From Adenophora triphylla var. japonica (taxonomy: Eukaryota > Streptophyta > Magnoliopsida > Asterales > Campanulaceae), in assembly GCA_022495995.1 (NCBI GenBank), contig JAFEMH010000939.1, positions 434,001 through 498,000 on the forward strand: a DNA stretch of 64,000 nucleotides, in the 5' to 3' direction. Within the stretch, counting starts at the first letter, position 1, and the number at the start of each line of letters is the position of its first letter. Positions 21,199-31,580 of the stretch are shown here, piece after piece. Below the pieces are notes generated by a model, which saw only the letters and a list, made by a program, of their open reading frames with translations, was not told the DNA's origin and ran no database searches. The translations under genes were made by a program, and so were the position numbers.

Positions 21199-21560
21199 AC
21201 GAGGTGCTTGCTTTAAACCGTAGATGGCTTTTGAGAGACGACACACATGAGAGGGAAGAAGAGTATTTTGAAAACCGGGAGGTTGGGACATGAAAACTGT
21301 CTCGGAGAGATTGCCTTGAAGGAAGGCGTTATTGACGTTGAGTTGGCGAAGGGACCAACCACGGGTGATGGCAAGAGAAAGAACAAGACGTATCGTGACG
21401 GGTTTGACTACGGGACTAAATGTGTCAGAGTAGTCAAGGCCAGGGCGTTGATGAAAGCCCTTGGCGACAAGACGAGCTTTATATTTTTGTCAGATAAGGT
21501 CACTGGGTCAGTATTTTATGCGAACACCCATTTACACCCGACTATGTTTGGGGCTTCATG
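21199..21560 (-). pseudogene. Copia reverse transcriptase, N-terminal fragment
   Basis: Minus-strand sequence encodes a copia RT start in broken frames: a segment encoding [12 protein letters not shown]-type sequence near 21370-21450, then MSQPPGF and [15 protein letters not shown] ending at 21199. The catalytic YVDD lies in the part displaced by Tat-1. There is one frameshift between the blocks. Confidence 0.75.
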
Positions 21561-22150
21561 GGATGGAACAAGTGATTACCATGTAGTATTACGCATGAGC
21601 GTGTCGTATTCCTCTTGCATGGCGGCACGCCATTGGGGTATGGAAAGGGCTTGTTTGGTTGAAGTGGGAAGCGAGGAAGGGGAAGGAAGGGTAGCAAGAT
21701 AGGCATATTTGGGATTGGGTTTTCGAATGCCATGGGATAATCTGGTTTCCATAGTGCGAGTGGGTGGGGAGTTGGGAGGGGCTGATGGTGGGGTGTTTGG
21801 GTCGGCAGTGGGGGTGGTGTTTAGGTTAGTATGTTTTGAGTCTGGTGCGGGCTGAGCAGGAGGAGTTTGTTCGGCTGAAGTAGAGGCAGTAGGGTGCGGG
21901 TGGGTGTTTGGGGGTTGTGGTTCGGCTGGTGGGGTGGGAGATGTGTTAGGTATTGTTTGGGCATTAGGTACAGTGGGTATGGATTGGAGAATTGGGATGG
22001 AGATGGCACACTATTTATCTGGGGAGATAGTAGGAGATATAGTGGAGTTTGAGGTGAGAGTTGAGTAGGGAAATATGGTCTCAACAAATCTAACATGACG
22101 AGAGGTATGTACTGCTAGTGGTTGGGTCGAGACAAAGGATACGCACTTTG
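21561..22150 (-). pseudogene. Copia integrase-RT spacer, Pro-rich
   Basis: Low-complexity Pro/Thr/Ser/Asn-rich frames (for example PPNTHPHPTASTSAE) typical of the variable region between copia integrase and RT. No catalytic motif is expected or seen. Confidence 0.55.
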
Positions 22151-22898
22151 AGACGAAGAGTACCCAACAAAAATGCAAGGGGTAGATTTTGGTGCAAGTT
22201 TGTGAGGTGAGTATGGCTCGAGCCACTGGTAGCACAAACACCCAAAGCTACGAAGTTGTAGAGTAGTCATGATTTTTGAAATAGCCTTAGATAAGGAGAG
22301 TCATTTTGTAGAGTGGGGGTGGGGAGTCTATTGATTAGGTAGGCTGCGGTTGTGAGTGCATGGGACCAAAAAATGAGCGAAAGCTTAGCATGGGATAGAA
22401 GTGAGAGGGCGGTTTCGACTAGGTGTCGGTGACGACGTTCGGCAAAGCCGTTGTGTTCGGAGTATGTGGTGGAGAGGTTAAGTGAGAGATGCCATTTTGT
22501 AGAAGGGATGGAGTGAGTTTGAGATACTCACCGCCATTGTCGGAGAAAAATTGAACAATGGGGCGAGAGAAGAATTTTTCTACAAGGGCTTTGAAGCGAG
22601 CGAATGTGAGGAAGGTGTCGGATTTTTGTTTGAGGGGATAAAGCCACGTATATTTGGTAAAATGATCAACAAAAATCACATAATATTTGTAATTATCATA
22701 AGAGTAAAGTGGAGAGGTCCAAACATCGAAAAAAACAAGTTCAAGAGGAGCACTAGTTTGTAAAGACGAAGTAGAAAAGGGAAGTTTGTGACTTTTATTG
22801 ATAAGACAAGGATTGCAATGGGAAAAAGTTTTATTAAAGGGAATGCGTAAAGAGAAGGTCTTATTTAGAAGGGAAACAATGGGGGAGGGGTGCCCTAG
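22151..22898 (-). pseudogene. Copia integrase, broken
   Basis: A DDE integrase in several frames. The zinc-finger region lies near 22800-22900; its first stretch reads WHH-stop-LGHP, so a stop replaces a codon there. The core includes FVDHFTKYTWLYPLK and QFFSDNGGEYL at 22520-22680. The C-terminal conserved part with VFVLPVARAILTS/CTKIYPLHFCWVL-like frames lies at 22150-22240. Stops and frameshifts rule out activity. Confidence 0.75.
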
Positions 22899-23668
22899 TC
22901 AATGATGCCAAGTTTGAAGTGATGTTGAGATGGTGCCAATGAGAGCTTGATGAGGAGCGTTGGGGTGCCAAACGTAAACGCCATGGTCAATTGTTCCGTG
23001 AAGAAGAATTTGTTGGGTCGAGATTTCCTTAAAAATAAAGGAAGAGTGTGAGAATTCTATGGAAGCATGGTTATCTTTGCAAAATTGAGAGACGGAAATA
23101 ATATTTTTAGAGATTAGAGGAACATGTAAGACATTATGAAATTGAAGTGTAGAATGAGAGGTGGGAATAAAAAAAGAACCTATATTTGCGATGGGGAGTG
23201 AGGAGCCGTCACCGATGATAACGTCATCACTTCCATCGTAAGGATGATGGAGAGCAAGAGTAGAGAGATCATTGGTTAATTGATGAGTTGCACCACTATC
23301 TACAAGCCACTGCATTTAACGGGTCGAGGGAGGAACTGTCACGGTGTGGGCTTGGGGCTGTGAATGGGTTGAGTTTGAGCGAGTGGTGCGGTTTGAGGAA
23401 GGTGGAGGGGGAAAGTTGACGGTGGGGTAATCGCGTTTGAAATGGCGACATTGGGATATGACATGGCCAACATATCTGCAATATTGGCATTTCCCTTTGA
23501 ATGGATTGGAGGGAGTAGTGGCTCGGTTTTGTAGGGGTGTCGGAAGAATAGGATGACTCGGGTAAGGACGGGTGGGTGCTCGGTTTTGTGGGGTGTCGGC
23601 AGAATAGGATGACTCGGGTAAGGACTTGTGAGTGCATGGGAGGAGTGGGCATTGGTTTGGCCAGCCAT
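22899..23668 (-). pseudogene. Copia gag (internally deleted) and protease
   Basis: From the start at 23668 a short Pro/Ser-rich N-terminus leads to the CCHC knuckle CQYCRYVGHVISQCRHFK at 23430-23490. A full copia gag has a large capsid region before the knuckle; here only about 60 codons remain, so capsid is mostly deleted. A 58-bp tandem duplication lies at about 23520-23640. The protease follows with the catalytic DSGATHQLT at about 23290 and runs to a stop at 22899. Confidence 0.75.
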
Positions 23669-23721
23669 GGAGGAAGACGGCAGTTTGGGAAAAAAAAAAG
23701 GTTGTTTTATTGATCACTTAA

Positions 23722-23733
23722 GCTCTGATACCA
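23722..23733 (-). other. Primer binding site of the copia element (tRNA-iMet)
   Basis: The minus strand TGGTATCAGAGC is the classic initiator-Met primer site of plant copia elements. Confidence 0.85.
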
Positions 23734-24138
23734 TAAAAGATGAAGGCAAAGATAATGTTTTCATTACACAAACTGAGATATATATATACATGGGGTGAAG
23801 CTAGATGAAAGGACTAATTCTAAGAGACATAAATAAATGCCAACTAATACATTAATCTGAATTAAAGGAGCAAGCTGGATGTGCATGAACTGAAGTGGAA
23901 GCAACATGGAATGCATCAGTGGCATGAGGCGGGCGCCTGGCACAGGGTGAGGCGGCCGCATGGGAGGCAGTAGCTTCAGCCTTGGCGTGGACACGGTGAG
24001 GTGGGCGCCTGGCTTCTGTTGAGGCGGGCGCCTCACGTGATGGAGGAAGTTGTAGAAGTTGTGGAGTCTTTTGATTCTTTACATACCAATTAATAGAGCT
24101 AGGAATTAAAAGTTCCAAGGTCGAGTTTGATCAACCAC
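23734..24138 (-). mobile_element. 5' LTR of the copia element (approximate)
   Basis: The sequence directly upstream of the primer site is taken as LTR. It contains GGCGCC(C/T)GCCTCA repeats and a CACGTG G-box. The outer edge is set at a TGTGGTTGATC start on the minus strand but is not confirmed by a second LTR or a target duplicate. Confidence 0.4.
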
Positions 24139-24720
24139 AATGCTTTGAAGCTGTTTAAAAGACCCGCCTGGCGCCCTCTCCAACGCCTGGGCCTAGCCCC
24201 GACTGGCCCCACAGCCGCAGCCTCGCTCCGCCAAGATTCGCCTCGCTTTTTAACCTTCTTGCTTTTGAAGGAAACATCATTTAAGATGATGAATTATTTG
24301 AAGCCAGAAAGGACAATTATCTCAGTCTTTTCTTTTGATGAAGATAAAAAGCTACAATGCTGATAGCAAAATGTTAGTCAATTATTCAAATAAACGAATA
24401 ATGATGATATCAAAAATCTCTAAAAGAGATTTCTGAAGAAGACATAAATTAGAAAATGTTATCTTTTGAAAGCAACTTCTCTATGGAATGGAGGAGGTTT
24501 CTTCGCAACAGATGTACCATTCCTACTTTATATCTTTATCAGGCATATGTAAGCAATGACGTTTATCAGTCTTGCACGCCTATATATACATTGTTTTTCT
24601 TCATTTACAGATCTGGAGGCCTTTTGACGAGAGAAAAACATCAAGTGTGAGTAGTTCCCTCTAAGTGAAGGACTACCTCTTAGAGGTAGATCCTTAAGTG
24701 TGAAATAGCTATGTATAATA
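24139..24720. other. Unassigned stretch, no gene seen
   Basis: It begins with a GC-rich block (24160-24250) and becomes AT-rich. A TATATATA-like box near 24582 followed by CTTCATTTAC resembles a plus-strand promoter and leader, but no coding sequence follows. The origin is not recognised. Confidence 0.3.
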
Positions 24721-24760
24721 CTCCCTCCGTCCCGGCCGAAGTGTCAACTTTTTTCTTGTA
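24721..24760. repeat. Stowaway MITE terminal fragment
   Basis: A single CTCCCTCCGTCCCGG terminus next to TA with no matching opposite end nearby. It is probably a truncated Stowaway element. Confidence 0.5.
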
Positions 24761-24825
24761 GATCACGGAGCTGTGGATTGGTGTTGAGCCTCTGGCACAA
24801 AGGTTTAAGGTTGAGCTAAATAATA

Positions 24826-25069
24826 CTCCCTCCATCCCACAAATATACCAAAAAAAATTTCTTTTGGGCGTCCCACAATAATCTATACTTTCCCAAAATG
24901 GAAATGAGACTCACTTCTCTCTACCCACAACACTTTTTAAATTTACTATTCTCTCCACTCATTTTCTCTTCTATTTTACTTTTACACTTACAACACATTA
25001 CTTTTATCACTTTTTACCTTAATCTCCGTGCCTGACCAAAAAGCCTATACAATTGTGGGACGGAGGGAG
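24826..25069. mobile_element. Stowaway MITE
   Basis: Terminal inverted repeats CTCCCTCCATCCCAC and GTGGGACGGAGGGAG flank 244 bp with TA on both sides, as expected for Tc1/mariner-type Stowaway elements. It is non-coding. Confidence 0.85.
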
Positions 25070-25261
25070 TAGTCTTTTTAGGTGGTTAGACTCAAAGAAA
25101 GAGAAAAAAGTTGGAGAGCTATACTTACTGGCGAAGAGACGAACTCCAAGGTATGACTATTTTTAATTTTATGCTTTTAAACACTGTTTACTTATGAAGT
25201 AGAAATAGTTTGCATATGCTAGATTAGCCTTAGGATTGTATCTTTAATGTAGATCCCTACC

Positions 25262-25316
25262 TTTTTTTTTTTTTGCAAATTGGTAATGTATTTGGGCCAA
25301 GAGTGATGGTTTTACG
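25262..25316 (-). pseudogene. Displaced viroplasmin-ORF piece of pararetrovirus locus D (part 1)
   Basis: Matches the plus-strand copy near 51165-51205 in inverted orientation. It ends outward at a T-tract (25261-25275). A 636-bp hAT MITE separates it from part 2 at 25953-26131. Confidence 0.7.
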
Positions 25317-25952
25317 TAGACATGTCCAAACGATTCCGGTTATCGGTTCCGGAATTGCCGGTTCTCGGTTCTCAAATAGTCGAAACCGTATTCGAATCAT
25401 ATTAATCCAGTTTCCGGTTTCCGGTTTCCGGTTCTATCCGCCGATTTCGGTTCCGATTTCAACGATTCCACCGGTTCCATCACCATCTAACTTTTTTTTT
25501 TTAATTCAAAGGGGTGGCACCCTTATAATTTTATTAATATAATTGAAAATATTACAATGAGGGGGACAACCAAGTCTTTCCCTTTTATAATTCAAGGGTA
25601 GACAAAAGAAGCCTATACCTCTATAGTATATATTACAACATTTATTTAAATTCTAGTCTAATTTAAATAAAAGAACACTACACTACAAGTACAAATACTA
25701 AATAAATGATAAATATTACATTTAACTTACCTTGATCAATTGCCGGTTTCCGCTCCGGCTCGTTCCGAACCGCCAGGTTCCCGATTCCGTCTGCCTCTGC
25801 TCCCACATGCTACGATTCGTATTCGAACCGTTTCAATCCGGTTCCCGGTTACATTCGGTTCCCGGTTCCGGCGGTTCCCGATTCTCGCCGGTTCCCAGTT
25901 CCGGTTCTACCCGCCGGTTCCGTCGATTTCCGGTTCTATTTGGACATGTCTA
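25317..25952. mobile_element. Non-autonomous hAT element with 8-bp target duplicate
   Basis: Terminal inverted repeats TAGACATGTCCAAA and TTTGGACATGTCTA enclose 636 bp rich in CGGTTCCGG motifs. The flanks GTTTTACG and GTTTTATG form an 8-bp target duplicate with one mismatch. It sits inside the pararetroviral viroplasmin ORF: removing it and one duplicate restores collinearity with the copy at 51150. There is no transposase. Confidence 0.85.
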
Positions 25953-26131
25953 GTTTTATGTTGGGCTTTTGGTATAAAATATTTATCAATACAAAATTTT
26001 AAAGAACTAGGCCCAGCTGATTGTGAAAACTTTTTGTTTAAACTGATTGGATGTGGAGTAAACCCCAATGGATATGTAATGTGATAAAATTGATGTTCTG
26101 TCTTTTCTTCTTTCAAACTTTCACCATCAGA
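25953..26131 (-). pseudogene. Displaced viroplasmin-ORF piece of pararetrovirus locus D (part 2)
   Basis: Minus-strand sequence matching the N-terminal part of the viroplasmin-like ORF at 51000-51150. It stops at the hAT terminus at 26132; its upstream continuation is at 46861. It therefore belongs to the left arm of locus D. Confidence 0.75.
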
Positions 26132-26346
26132 TAGGGGTGTAAACGAATTGAATCGAATATCATCGTATTCGAATATTAAAATCGATTCGTATTCGTATTT
26201 GATTCGTATTTGAATATAAAAAAATGATTCATATTCGATTCGAAATTATTATTTGAATTATTCGATTTGATTCGAGTATTCGAAAATTATATTATTTAAA
26301 TTATAAAACAATACAACCCTGTTAACATATTTATTCTTTCTACATC

Positions 26347-26566
26347 AAAACGTATCGTGATCAACCTCATTAGGGACAACCCTTTTATACATTCCTTCCA
26401 TGATGGTCCCATTATCACCAACCAACTTTTCAATTTCATCTTTCTTATCATCCAATACAAACCCTGATTTCCATTTTTTATAATCATCTAAATCTTCAGG
26501 ATATTCACAATATGTACGGACATCACTTTGAATAGCAATTAAATGCGATTCAAAACGACTGTAAAC
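26347..26566 (-). pseudogene. BSD-domain host-gene fragment
   Basis: The minus strand encodes a stretch typical of plant BSD-domain proteins, including AIQSDVRTYCEYPEDLDDY, WKSGFVLDDKKDEIEKLV and MYKRVVPNEVDHDTF. The frame ends in TGA where the family normally has Trp followed by an aromatic-rich helix, so it appears cut by one TGG-to-TGA change. The upstream part RVYSRFESHLIAIQ continues in frame to about 26566. The BSD domain occurs in transcription-factor-like and synapse-associated proteins; this fragment is about 70 residues. Its place just inside a hAT terminus suggests gene capture by the transposon. Identification is from memory of the family. Confidence 0.65.
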
Positions 26567-26599
26567 TCTAGAACTCTGTCATGAAGAAATGGGGGAGAA

Positions 26600-26720
26600 A
26601 ATAGAGTAGATTTGCTCATCGGACTTGTAGATCTACTCGTCGGACTTATAGATCTACTCGATGGAGTAGTAAATCTGCTCATCGGCGTTGTAGATCTACT
26701 CGCCGCCGTTATAGATCGGC
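26600..26720. repeat. 21-bp tandem repeat (TAGATCTACTCGTCGGACT)
   Basis: Four to five degenerate 21-bp copies. On the minus strand they would encode an (S/T)(R/P)-S-T-S-P-M-S-like repeat upstream of the BSD fragment, possibly part of the captured gene's N-terminus or 5' UTR. Confidence 0.6.
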
Positions 26721-26899
26721 CGGAGAAGGAAAAAAGGTAGAAGGTCACCAGACTCACCACTGACGTCCGTGACCTCCATCGAAATAGTGAGAGGAGAGAG
26801 AGAGAGGGAGGAGATGGTGATTTGGCGAAGAGTTGGATGGAAGAAATATGCCGGCGGTGGTAGGGTTTGAAGGGAGTATGTGTGTGTGTAGAAACAATA

Positions 26900-27400
26900 A
26901 AAAGGGGTGTATGACGGATTTTTTGGGTTTTCGTTAAATCACTCATATAAATATGCGTTATAACATTATAATTTAAATGAGAATAATACGAAGTATTATT
27001 AGCGACGAGAAGAGATAGATGACGAGGTCAATCGTAAATTTATAAATGACCTAAAAACACTTTTTTTTTTTTTTTACGTAGCGCTCTAATACGGTATGGC
27101 ATTTATGTTTGAATTTAAGAAGCAGATTAGCGGTGGCGGTTTGTCGCCATGAGTCGTATGAACAAAGGATTCTTATTTCTCATTTTTTCGCCGTAGCTAC
27201 AACGAAAAACCGGGGGTATTTATACTGAATGAAATTATCTTCCGTTGATTGACGGTTATTTCAGATCGAATAAAATAATTAAGAAAACAAAGATGCTTAA
27301 TCAATATACTTTTAAAGAAAAGAAAGATTTTATCTTAATAGTTGTCGGCCAATTATTTAAAAGAATTTCACCGCTCAATTGTCAGCAATGCTGCTTGCGC
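26900..27400 (-). pseudogene. Pararetrovirus locus A, left arm (leader and promoter region)
   Basis: The outer terminus GGGGTGTATGACGGATTTTT lies at about 26903. Inward come the leader, with the uORF at 27127-27150 extended to seven codons, and a TATAAATA box at 27217-27224 (minus strand). It mirrors the right arm at 27560-28290 but is considerably diverged. No coding part of the virus is retained on this arm. Confidence 0.65.
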
Positions 27401-27559
27401 ATCGACTCTGTAAGCTCGTGTTAATCACCGTGATCAGATCTTCCGCTCGATCGCAGCAGATGCCGCCATCACGATGACAGCGCTCGCCCAGATTCGCAGC
27501 CGCTTTCGATCTCCGATGCGACGTAGTTTAACCAGATGCTTCCCCAACGGCAAGAACTA
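27401..27559. other. Centre of locus A, origin unclear
   Basis: A GC-richer segment between the two arms with scattered similarity to the C-terminal end of the viroplasmin-like ORF. No frame is maintained. Confidence 0.35.
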
Positions 27560-27929
27560 CATCACATCGTAGATCAAGCGCAAGACACGTATCAAGCGCG
27601 AAGACACCTCTCGCCTCATCACGACGACGACATGCAAGACGACACTGACGGAGATACAATCCCCACAACCGACAAGCACACACGTGACTTCTAAACAAAG
27701 CCGTAGTTAGAATGACGGGGCCTGGCTTAACTTCAATAATTCAAACAGACAGCTGAATCTACTTTTCAAATAATTCAAATTGACAAAGAAATTTTTATTA
27801 AAGATAGAATCTTTTCTTTTCTTTTTAAAAAGTTGTAATTGACAGATCTTTGCTTTCTTTTAATTATTTTATTCAAGCTTTGTGAACCTGGCCATCAAAC
27901 CGGAAGGATAGGTTTTCATTTCAAAGGGC

Positions 27930-27937
27930 TATAAATA
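27930..27937 (+). promoter_or_regulatory. Pararetroviral TATA box, locus A right
   Basis: GGGCTATAAATACCCC context, shared with the other loci. The uORF ATG follows 77 bases downstream. Confidence 0.65.
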
Positions 27938-28006
27938 CCCCTTCAGTTTTCACTTGTAACTACGAGCGAAAAAACGAGAAATAAGAATCCGTTGTTCATA
28001 CAACTC

Positions 28007-28018
28007 ATGGCAGCTTAA
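28007..28018 (+). CDS. Minimal leader uORF (Met-Ala-Ala), locus A right
   Basis: ATGGCAGCTTAA. The same three-codon ORF recurs at a fixed distance from the TATA box in loci B, C and D. Short first uORFs in caulimovirid leaders are known to support ribosome shunting; that role is inferred here. Confidence 0.6.
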   Translation: MAA

Positions 28019-28290
28019 AAAACCCTTCCGACCCCTTAGTCCTACTACTTAAATTCCTTTAAATACCTTTTGCACTTCATATTAGAGCCCTAACATAAAA
28101 AAAAAAGAGTGTTTTTAGGTCCGCTGTAAAAAAAATTCTGATTAACCTCGTCACGACATCTCCTCCTCTCATTCACCTTGTAAGTACTCATATTATTCTC
28201 CTTCTTTTAAATTATAATGTGTTATCAGAAGATAATTTTTATGAAATGTTTAACTAAACCGAAAAATCCGCCATACCCCCTTTATATATA

Positions 28291-28509
28291 CTCCTTCAGC
28301 CCAGAACTTTTGTCAACTCATCTCAACTTCGACCAATGAATTTAAATACACGATCCTAATAAAATTTAAAATTTGTTATCAGATCACGCTTAATAATATT
28401 AACAATAACATTTTTGATTTTTATTGGTGATCATTATTACTACTTTAAACTATTTGGTCAATGCCGTTAAAGTTGACCAAAAGTTTACACTGGGCTGGGA
28501 CAGAGGGAG
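28291..28509. mobile_element. Stowaway-like MITE (diverged)
   Basis: The termini CTCCTTCAGCCCAG and CTGGGACAGAGGGAG are flanked by TA. It abuts the outer end of locus A. Confidence 0.65.
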
Positions 28510-28523
28510 TATATATATATATA

Positions 28524-28716
28524 CTCCCTCCGTCCCAGTTCAAGCTTCACTTTTTGCCATTTTGGGTGTCCCGTTAAAAGCTTCAACACTTTTCAAATTT
28601 ACTATTTTCTCTACTAATTCTCTCTCCTAATTCACTATTACACTCACAATATTTTTTCTTTCCACTCATTTCCTTAATTTGCGTGGATTCAAAAAAAGCT
28701 GTAAGATGGGTGAGGA

Positions 28717-28717
<1 letters not shown>
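28524..28717. mobile_element. Stowaway-like MITE (one end decayed)
   Basis: The left terminus CTCCCTCCGTCCCAG is clear; the right terminus GATGGGTGAGGAG is degraded. It is flanked by TA repeats on both sides. Confidence 0.6.

Positions 28718-28757
<40 letters not shown>
28718..28757. repeat. (TA)n microsatellite at the left edge of locus B
   Basis: A pure TA run that directly abuts the outer terminus of the pararetroviral left arm. Confidence 0.9.
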
Positions 28758-28759
<2 letters not shown>

Positions 28760-29278
28760 GGGGGTATGATAGATTTTTCGGGTTTCCGTTAAACCACATA
28801 TTTATTTAAACATAACTCGTAGTTTTAACAAATAATTTACATTTAATGAACATAAAGTAAAAATAAATTGAAATTTTAATCATTAATTTATATTTAACGG
28901 TCATAAAAGAAAAACATAAAGCAAACATGAAGAGAAAACACATAATATATAACCCTATTAGTCTTCCGACTTTAAATACTTTAGTAGTACGTGATTATTG
29001 TTCTACCAACCACTGTATAACGTTTGAATATTATACAGCTGCTATGAGATATTTAATTATCTCAAAAGAATTTTCTTCCTCAAGTTTCGCTTTCCAAATC
29101 TATATACTCTTAAAGTATTTTTAAGTCAAAATAATATTTACCAGTATTCTTAAAAGGAAACATATAGTAATAATCATGCATAGAATTTTCATTTTATACA
29201 TACCTTGGACGAATCGTGTAAAGGCTAGGGACGAGTCGTGCCGTGGTTTTGCAAGCTGAAGGTATATGAACACACTCT

Positions 29279-29387
<109 letters not shown>

Positions 29388-29455
29388 GCTTTAATATGAA
29401 GTGCAGAAGGTATAAAAGGAATTTAAGTAATAGGATTAAGGGGTCGAAAGGGTGT

Positions 29456-29467
29456 TTAAGCTGCCAT
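29456..29467 (-). CDS. Minimal leader uORF (Met-Ala-Ala), locus B left
   Basis: ATGGCAGCTTAA on the minus strand, 76 bases downstream of the TATA box at 29536-29543. Confidence 0.6.
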   Translation of the reverse strand: MAA

Positions 29468-29560
29468 GGATTGTATGAACACTTGAATTTTATTGCTTGG
29501 ATTTCGCTCTCTTTTACAAATGAAGAGGAGGAGGGTATTTATAGCCTCCTTAGACTACCA

Positions 29561-29899
29561 CCTATCCATCCGGTAAACATAACCGGCTACCTTTTAATAA
29601 AACAAAAGACTAAAAGCATAAAGCTATACGCACTACTGAAAAGTAAAAGGAAAAGCTATACACGTGTTCTAAAGATAGAAAAGCAAAAGAAAAAGTAGAT
29701 GTTGTTGGCTGTAAAGATGATTCTTCCTGTCTGTTGTATTATTGGACTATAGCCGCCGTTCGTCACTGCATACGTCCTTCAACACATTGTCACACCGCTA
29801 CGTTTCGTCTGTAAGTTTCGCGCGTCTTGTCAAATGTATACCCATCTCTGACCGCGCATCTTGCATATCGTCATCATGATGAGGCCAGCGATGTGTTTT
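29561..29899 (-). other. Pararetroviral promoter-upstream region, locus B left
   Basis: Non-coding sequence between the end of the viroplasmin-like ORF and the TATA box, mirrored at 38910-39150. Confidence 0.6.
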
Positions 29900-31580
29900 C
29901 AACTTGCTCATGTCTTCTCCTTTGTCTCTAATGCTGTCAGAATGCTTCTAATTTGTCCGCTTCCCCAACGATGAAGGGAAGAAACATGTCCCAATTCTTT
30001 TTGCCCATTGTGATAGCGTCCTTCCGCCATTAAATTGTAGTTGAACCACGGAAGTACCTCTAAGTTCTGGGGTTTTCTGTTGATCTTTAACGAAATTGTT
30101 GTAAAAAGCTGTCTTGTCTTCATTTCTCTCATGTATCCAGAAGAGGCTAGAGAAATCAATGTTGTCCTCGATTTTGACTGCCATTTCTAACAATTCTTGA
30201 TCATCAAGTCTGGCCGATGAAGATTCTTTTCCCTACGGGTCTCAGATGCAGATGCATCCATTTCTGAAAGGAAGCAAAGATTTTGCATCCTACCTCATGC
30301 TGGATAAGACCGTAATGCAATATCAGCCACCATTGTAATTTTTCACCAAAGTCGCTTAAATTTTTTTTCGTAGTAGGTTAACCGAAACTTGATATAATCA
30401 ATCATACCATAATGGTAAACCGAGATATCAAATCTGGGGCATATCTGCTTTTAAATAAATCAACTGTAATAAGAACCCCGTATCTTCTCCCCTACTATCG
30501 ATCCTTTCGTGACCTTTATTCCCCGTAATTTATTTCTTTAAACACCATTTGAACAATTTTCTCGTTGTAATTCATACAAGATTTTGGGAAATCCCGCACA
30601 AATTCTCGTCGATATAATTTGATCTAATTCTTTAAATCTGCCTAAAGTGGGTTCAAGAGTTTGTCTCCATGGAGATCCAATACTCTAGCTTTCAAACCTG
30701 TCAAAACTTCGTTACTTTCTTTTCGCTTTTTCCCTGTCTCATGTAACTTTTTATGTTTTCTTCTAAAATCGTTACATTGCTTTTCGATGTGGTTTTCAAT
30801 CTGTAACTGTTGGGTAATCTGTGGAGCCTTTCCTTTATTCATTACCTGTTTTTGAAGACTTGCAATCAAATCTTCCTGTGCTTTTATAATGTGTTCTGGG
30901 TTTTCTTGGATCACGGTAGAAAAAGATTTCACTTCTTCTGGTTCAATAAAGAACTGTTGTGTTCCAAAATGATCCCGCGCTCTGTGGATGGCTTCATTAA
31001 AACTGTAGAAACCCTTATAAATTGGGTTCAAGCACTGTATGTGTTTTTCCTCTGTTTCCCATTTATTGAAAATTCCTACTTTTGTACCTCGGTAGATCAC
31101 ATAATGTGTAAATTTTTTCTGTGTTGACTGTTCGGGAGTTTTTTGTGTCTGTTCTATGAAATAATGTCCTAGAGCATTTAGGACATGTACTTTGACCTTT
31201 GCCGCATTAGGCACTATTTGAATATGCCAGAGATTATCCAGCAAACACTGTTGTTTTTCTGTTAAATTCATCCCAAAAATGGGTCTGAATTTTTTACTTT
31301 CTTCTGTACAAATCTGTAAAGTATTTGGGCCTAAATTAATTGTTTTTAATTGGGATTGGGCTTTTGGTATAAAGTTTTTATCAGCCCGAAATTTTGAAAA
31401 ACTAGGCCCTGCTTTCTGTGAAAACCTTCTGTTCAGATCCATAACTGTTGGATCGTAGTCCATTGGAACTCTCAAACTGTAGCAACGCTGTTCCTCTTTC
31501 ACACTCTCTGTTTTCATGCTGCTTCGTGTCTGACCGTTTTTCTGTTGAGGATATAGCACTTTCTTTTTGTTTCTATCCAT
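29900..31580 (-). pseudogene. Viroplasmin/transactivator-like ORF, locus B left, broken
   Basis: The ORF starts at 31580 with an ATG that overlaps the upstream RNase H stop (ATGGATAG). It contains FSQKAGPSFSKFRADKNFIP near the N-terminus and, around 31050-31110, a domain with THYVIYRGTKVGIFNKW and NPIYKGFYSFNEAI. That domain matches the viroplasmin/RNase H1 N-terminal hybrid-binding fold found in caulimovirus P6. A Gln/Lys-rich probable coiled coil follows (QEDLIASLQKQVM). Frameshifts near 30640-30780 and a gap at 30240-30640 interrupt it before the C-terminal part at 29948-30193 (IDFSSLFWIHERNEDKTAF). In exogenous viruses such proteins form inclusion bodies and permit reinitiation on polycistronic RNA. 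This copy is not intact. Confidence 0.75.

Larger units (their letters stand above)
21199..24138 (-). mobile_element. Ty1/copia retrotransposon, truncated in RT by Tat-1
   Basis: Minus-strand order: LTR, tRNA-iMet primer site (23722-23733), shortened gag with CCHC, protease, integrase, then the start of RT. RT stops abruptly at 21199 where the Tat-1 LTR begins; the remainder must lie beyond Tat-1. Integrase before RT is the copia order. Several frameshifts and stops make it a dead copy. Confidence 0.85.
27560..28290 (+). pseudogene. Pararetrovirus locus A, right arm (ORF end, promoter, leader)
   Basis: The first part matches the C-terminal codons of the viroplasmin-like ORF (GACATGCAAGACGACACTGACGG block, ending near 27695). 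After about 230 bp come TATAAATA at 27930-27937, the uORF ATGGCAGCTTAA at 28007-28018, a GTAAGT donor-like site at 28190 and the outer terminus ending CCATACCCCC at about 28280. A Stowaway MITE follows directly. Confidence 0.7.

Noticed and set aside
24530..24660. A further pararetroviral promoter
   Set aside because: A TATA-like box and CTTCATTTAC resemble the other promoters, but the uORF, outer terminus and coding remnants are absent.
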